DNA from: DTU019 sp050949825
GTDB lineage: Bacteria > Bacillota > Syntrophomonadia > Syntrophomonadales > Syntrophomonadaceae
DNA length: 64,000 nucleotides
Assembly (NCBI GenBank): GCA_050949825.1
Contig: JBMNGL010000007.1
Coordinates: forward strand, 248,001 to 312,000
Direction: 5' to 3'
The notes beneath the pieces were generated by a model that saw only the letters and a list, made by a program, of their open reading frames with translations, was not told the origin of the DNA and made no database searches. The first letter of the stretch is position 1. Each line of letters opens with the position of its first letter. A program made the position numbers and the translations under genes. Of this stretch, positions 61,292-64,000 are shown one piece after another.

Positions 61292-63325
61292 ATGGAGGCC
61301 TTGGGTAAAGATATTCAGTATCTCAAAGGGGTTGGCCCCAAACGAAGCCTGTTGTTAAAGAAGATCGGCATTGACACGGTGTTTGACCTGTTATGGTATA
61401 TTCCACGTGGATATTACAGCCGTACTCAAGTTCAGCCCATCAAAGAGATGGAAATAGAAAAGACCTGTAGTATTCGGGGATGTGTCATGGCCACCAGTTT
61501 GAAATACAGCCGCCGGGGAATGAGCGTTTTTCAGGTTCTTGTGCAGGATGCCAGCGGGGTGGTTACTGCAGTATGGTTTAATCAGCCCTTTTTGAGTAAT
61601 ACCATCAAAAAAGGCCGGCAGATCTGGGTGCGGGGCAAGGTAAAAATGGCTTACAACAACCTGCAGATTCAGGTGCAGGAGTATGACCTGATTGATGTTG
61701 AAGCTCAAAGCCATCCGGTGATACCCATATATGCCTTGACGGAAGGTTTGACCCAGCGTATTCTGCGCCGTCTGGTGGACATAACCCTGACAGATTATCT
61801 GCCCCATTATACGGAGTTGTTAAATCCCGATACCGCCCTTCGCTTTGGACTGACTGATATCCGTTATGCCTTTAAGAATATCCATTTTCCCGCGGATCGC
61901 CAAGCCTATAATCAAGCTCGGCGGCGCCTGGCCTGTGAGGAGTTGCTTCTCTTCCGCCTGGGCCTGCGCGGTCTTAAAACGCAACGCCTGCAATCATGCC
62001 AGGCCATTATCCACGCTGAGCGTGACCAACTGGTCGAAAAGGTTATTGGCCAGCTGCCGTACCGCCTCACCCCGGCTCAAAAAAGGGTCACCAAAGAAAT
62101 CTTTGCCGATATGGTCCGGCCTTTGCCCATGAACCGTTTGTTGCAGGGCGATGTGGGGGCGGGCAAAACAGTGGTGGCGGCTCTGGCTATGGCCAAAGCG
62201 GTTTCCAGTGGCTATCAAGCCGCTTTTATGGCCCCCACAGAAATACTAGCCCAGCAGCACTACCATAACCTGAAGCGCATATTTGCAGGACTGGGAATAA
62301 ACCTGGCCTTGCTAACCGGGTCCATGAGCAGCGTTGAACGCCATAAAATCTTAACTGAGGCTGTATCCGCACAAATTGACATCCTGGTCGGCACCCATGC
62401 CCTGATACAGGAACAGGTGCGTTTCGCTGCCCTGGGTCTAGCCATAATTGATGAGCAGCATCGTTTTGGGGTAAAACAGCGCGCTCTCTTAAGCGGCAAA
62501 GGCATCAGCCCTGATGTGCTGGTTATGACAGCTACACCGATCCCGCGCACCCTGGCCTTGACAGTATATGGCGACCTGGACTTGTCAGTGATAGACCATC
62601 TGCCTCCAGATAGAAAACCGGTGCAAACCGTATTTTTAAGAAAAGCCCAGCGTGCCCAAGCCTATTGTTTGATGCGTCAGCAACTGGCCGCAGGTGCTCA
62701 ATGTTATGTGGTATGCCCATTGATTGAAGATTCTGAAAAGCAAGATTTGCTTGCGGCAGAAACCATTTATGAAGAATTATACCGGGAACTGGGGCATAGT
62801 TTTAGTGTCGCTTTGCTCCATGGCAGGATGAGGGGCGCTGAAAAGGAAGATATCATGGATCGCTTTAAGCGTGGCGCTATTCAAGTTTTGGTTTCCACCA
62901 CGGTTATCGAGGTAGGTATCGACGTGCCCAATGCATCGGTGATGATCATTGAACAGGCGGAGCGCTTTGGCTTGTCGCAGTTGCATCAACTTCGCGGCAG
63001 GGTCGGAAGAGGTTCAAGGCAATCTATATGCTTTCTGCTGGCTGATCCCAAAAACCCCGAGGCCTTGCAGAGAATGCACTTGATGACGCGCATACAGGAT
63101 GGATTTCGTCTCGCCCAGGCTGATTTGACATTGAGAGGTGCGGGTGATTTCTGGGGGGTACGCCAGCATGGTCTGCATCGATTACAGGTGGCAGACCTGG
63201 CTCGTGATGGTGATATTGTCGAGCTTAGTCTGCAAGTGGCAGGAACCATCCCGCTTTCGAACCATGAACACCAGGTTTATTTTGATCTGAAATTTTCAAA
63301 AGATCTCCATATTGCTTCAAATTAG
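61292..63325 (+). CDS. recG: ATP-dependent DNA helicase RecG
   Basis: RecG remodels stalled replication forks and Holliday junctions. The 677-residue protein has an N-terminal wedge OB domain (GVGPKRSLLLKKIGI, VVTAVWFNQPFL) and an SF2 helicase core: Walker A GDVGAGKT (286-293), AAFMAPTEILAQQHY, DEQHRFGVKQR, TATPIPRTLALTVYGDLDL, HGRMRGAEKEDIM and the C-terminal RGRVGRG. Length fits the family. ATG 61292 follows AAAGGGGGC. Confidence 0.97.
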   Translation: MEALGKDIQYLKGVGPKRSLLLKKIGIDTVFDLLWYIPRGYYSRTQVQPIKEMEIEKTCSIRGCVMATSLKYSRRGMSVFQVLVQDASGVVTAVWFNQPFLSNTIKKGRQIWVRGKVKMAYNNLQIQVQEYDLIDVEAQSHPVIPIYALTEGLTQRILRRLVDITLTDYLPHYTELLNPDTALRFGLTDIRYAFKNIHFPADRQAYNQARRRLACEELLLFRLGLRGLKTQRLQSCQAIIHAERDQLVEKVIGQLPYRLTPAQKRVTKEIFADMVRPLPMNRLLQGDVGAGKTVVAALAMAKAVSSGYQAAFMAPTEILAQQHYHNLKRIFAGLGINLALLTGSMSSVERHKILTEAVSAQIDILVGTHALIQEQVRFAALGLAIIDEQHRFGVKQRALLSGKGISPDVLVMTATPIPRTLALTVYGDLDLSVIDHLPPDRKPVQTVFLRKAQRAQAYCLMRQQLAAGAQCYVVCPLIEDSEKQDLLAAETIYEELYRELGHSFSVALLHGRMRGAEKEDIMDRFKRGAIQVLVSTTVIEVGIDVPNASVMIIEQAERFGLSQLHQLRGRVGRGSRQSICFLLADPKNPEALQRMHLMTRIQDGFRLAQADLTLRGAGDFWGVRQHGLHRLQVADLARDGDIVELSLQVAGTIPLSNHEHQVYFDLKFSKDLHIASN

Positions 63326-63379
63326 GGACCTTTTCATTATGATTCCATAAATCATTTCATAATAAACTATCTAAACTAT

Positions 63380-63411
63380 AACTGCAGATGCTCTGCAGTT
63401 TTTCTATTTTT
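63380..63411 (+). terminator. Terminator after recG
   Basis: AACTGCAG/CTGCAGTT with a five-base loop, followed by TTTCTATTTTTT. It separates recG from the spore protein genes. Confidence 0.85.
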
Positions 63412-63431
63412 TAAGAAAGTGAGGTCTTAAC

Positions 63432-63560
63432 ATGGCTAAGACTAAGAATGAAAAAAAGGATCAAGACCTTAAACGCATTAAATTTGAGGTTGGACAGGAG
63501 ATGGGCATATTCGGGCTAGCAAAATCCAAACCACCTGAGAAAGAAAATAAAAACTCATGA
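63432..63560 (+). CDS. Short SASP-like protein (42 residues)
   Basis: An ATG frame behind AAGTGAGG codes 42 residues, Lys/Glu-rich at the ends with a core LKRIKFEVGQEMGIFGLAKS. The core resembles the first helix of alpha/beta-type SASPs (KFEVAQELG-like). The usual second half with the SxGGxM motif is missing. It lies 70 bp before a full SASP gene and may be a minor or degenerate member. Confidence 0.55.
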   Translation: MAKTKNEKKDQDLKRIKFEVGQEMGIFGLAKSKPPEKENKNS

Positions 63561-63630
63561 AAATACTTCTAGCATATATGTTCCGCGCAAGGAAAGAATA
63601 AGACTACAACAAGAAGGAGGTGAAAACGAA

Positions 63631-63900
63631 ATGGCACGCAACAGAAGCAACCGCATCTTAGTTCCACAGGCTCAGGCCGCTATGAACCAGTTCAAAATGG
63701 AGGCTGCTCAAGAAGTGGGCGTGAACTTGAAGGATGGCTATAACGGTGAACTGACTTCCCGTCAGGCTGGCAGCATCGGTGGCCAAATGGTAAAGAAAAT
63801 GATCTATGATTACCAGCAGCGTCAAGCAGGGGGTCAAGCCCAGGGTCTAAATATGACCCAGGATCTGGGCAAGATTAAACAGCAAAACCAGCTCAGCTAA
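63631..63900 (+). CDS. Alpha/beta-type small acid-soluble spore protein
   Basis: SASPs coat and protect DNA in dormant spores and are degraded by the GPR protease at germination. The 89-residue product has the two signature helices: AQAAMNQFKMEAAQEVGVNL (including the GPR-site-like EVGV region) and LTSRQAGSIGGQMVKKMI. It has a strong AAGGAGGTGAAAA ribosome site. Expression in the forespore (sigma G) is expected from the family; no promoter was assigned. Confidence 0.95.
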   Translation: MARNRSNRILVPQAQAAMNQFKMEAAQEVGVNLKDGYNGELTSRQAGSIGGQMVKKMIYDYQQRQAGGQAQGLNMTQDLGKIKQQNQLS

Positions 63901-63930
63901 GCTTATAACGCCATGTAATCATACTAGGTT

Positions 63931-63964
63931 AAACAAGCGGATGATGCATATCTCCGCTTGTTTT
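63931..63964 (+). terminator. Terminator after the SASP gene
   Basis: AAACAAGCGGA pairs with TCCGCTTGTTT around an 11-base loop and runs into TTTT. It starts 31 bp after the stop codon. Confidence 0.8.
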
Positions 63965-64000
63965 CATATGGACAAATAAAGCTGCCCGGGAACAAGCAGT

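Overview
The window looks like the chromosome of an anaerobic, endospore-forming Firmicute of the class Clostridia. The evidence is spoIVA, an alpha/beta-type SASP, the der-plsY-gpsA-spoIVA order, the coaD/rpmB/asp23/fakA/recG neighbourhood, strong AGGAGG ribosome sites and frequent TTG/GTG starts. The TRAP transporter, L(+)-tartrate dehydratase-type genes and S-layer (SLH) and stalk-domain proteins would suit a Syntrophomonadaceae-like organism. That family placement is inference; no rRNA gene is present to test it.

Layout. 1-10.2 kb is ordinary core sequence: a DUF512 protein, der, plsY, gpsA, spoIVA, an ACT protein, hom-thrB-lysC and tRNA-Pro(GGG). 10.2-19.5 kb holds a DegV protein, a c-di-GMP-I riboswitch in front of a stalk-domain surface protein, a large structured RNA candidate just upstream of a HAD phosphatase, a BlaI repressor with two operators and a BlaR1-like M56 protease fused to an amidase_3 domain, a GH18 protein and a SprT-like protein. 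20-21.5 kb carries hpt and a cytidylate kinase-like/nuclease-like fusion.

22-52 kb is a plastic accessory region. It contains a frame-broken LRR/InlB-B/SLH adhesin, two copies of a DUF2442-LuxR-SLH segment (one deleted internally by about 4 kb), an IS element with a frameshifted transposase, nfeD-stomatin, two ABC-F ATPases, a Phd-Uma2 fusion with a three-repeat operator, tartrate dehydratase genes, and a second duplicated segment whose two copies have lost different genes. At least three small elements with terminal inverted repeats are present. 53-64 kb returns to stable sequence: TRAP dctPQM, coaD, a 3D-domain protein, hslO, rpmB, asp23, fakA, recG and SASP genes.

How it fits together. 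The core genes cover GTPase-driven ribosome assembly, phospholipid synthesis, threonine/lysine precursors, fatty-acid activation (FakA with a DegV/FakB-type binder) and sporulation. The accessory genes are mostly cell-envelope or surface functions, several with visible control elements (c-di-GMP riboswitch, BlaI operators, a divergent MalT-like regulator). The most unusual items are the BlaI/M56-amidase pair, the multi-hairpin RNA at 13.67-13.94 kb, and the Phd-Uma2 gene with 22-bp-spaced repeats across its promoter.
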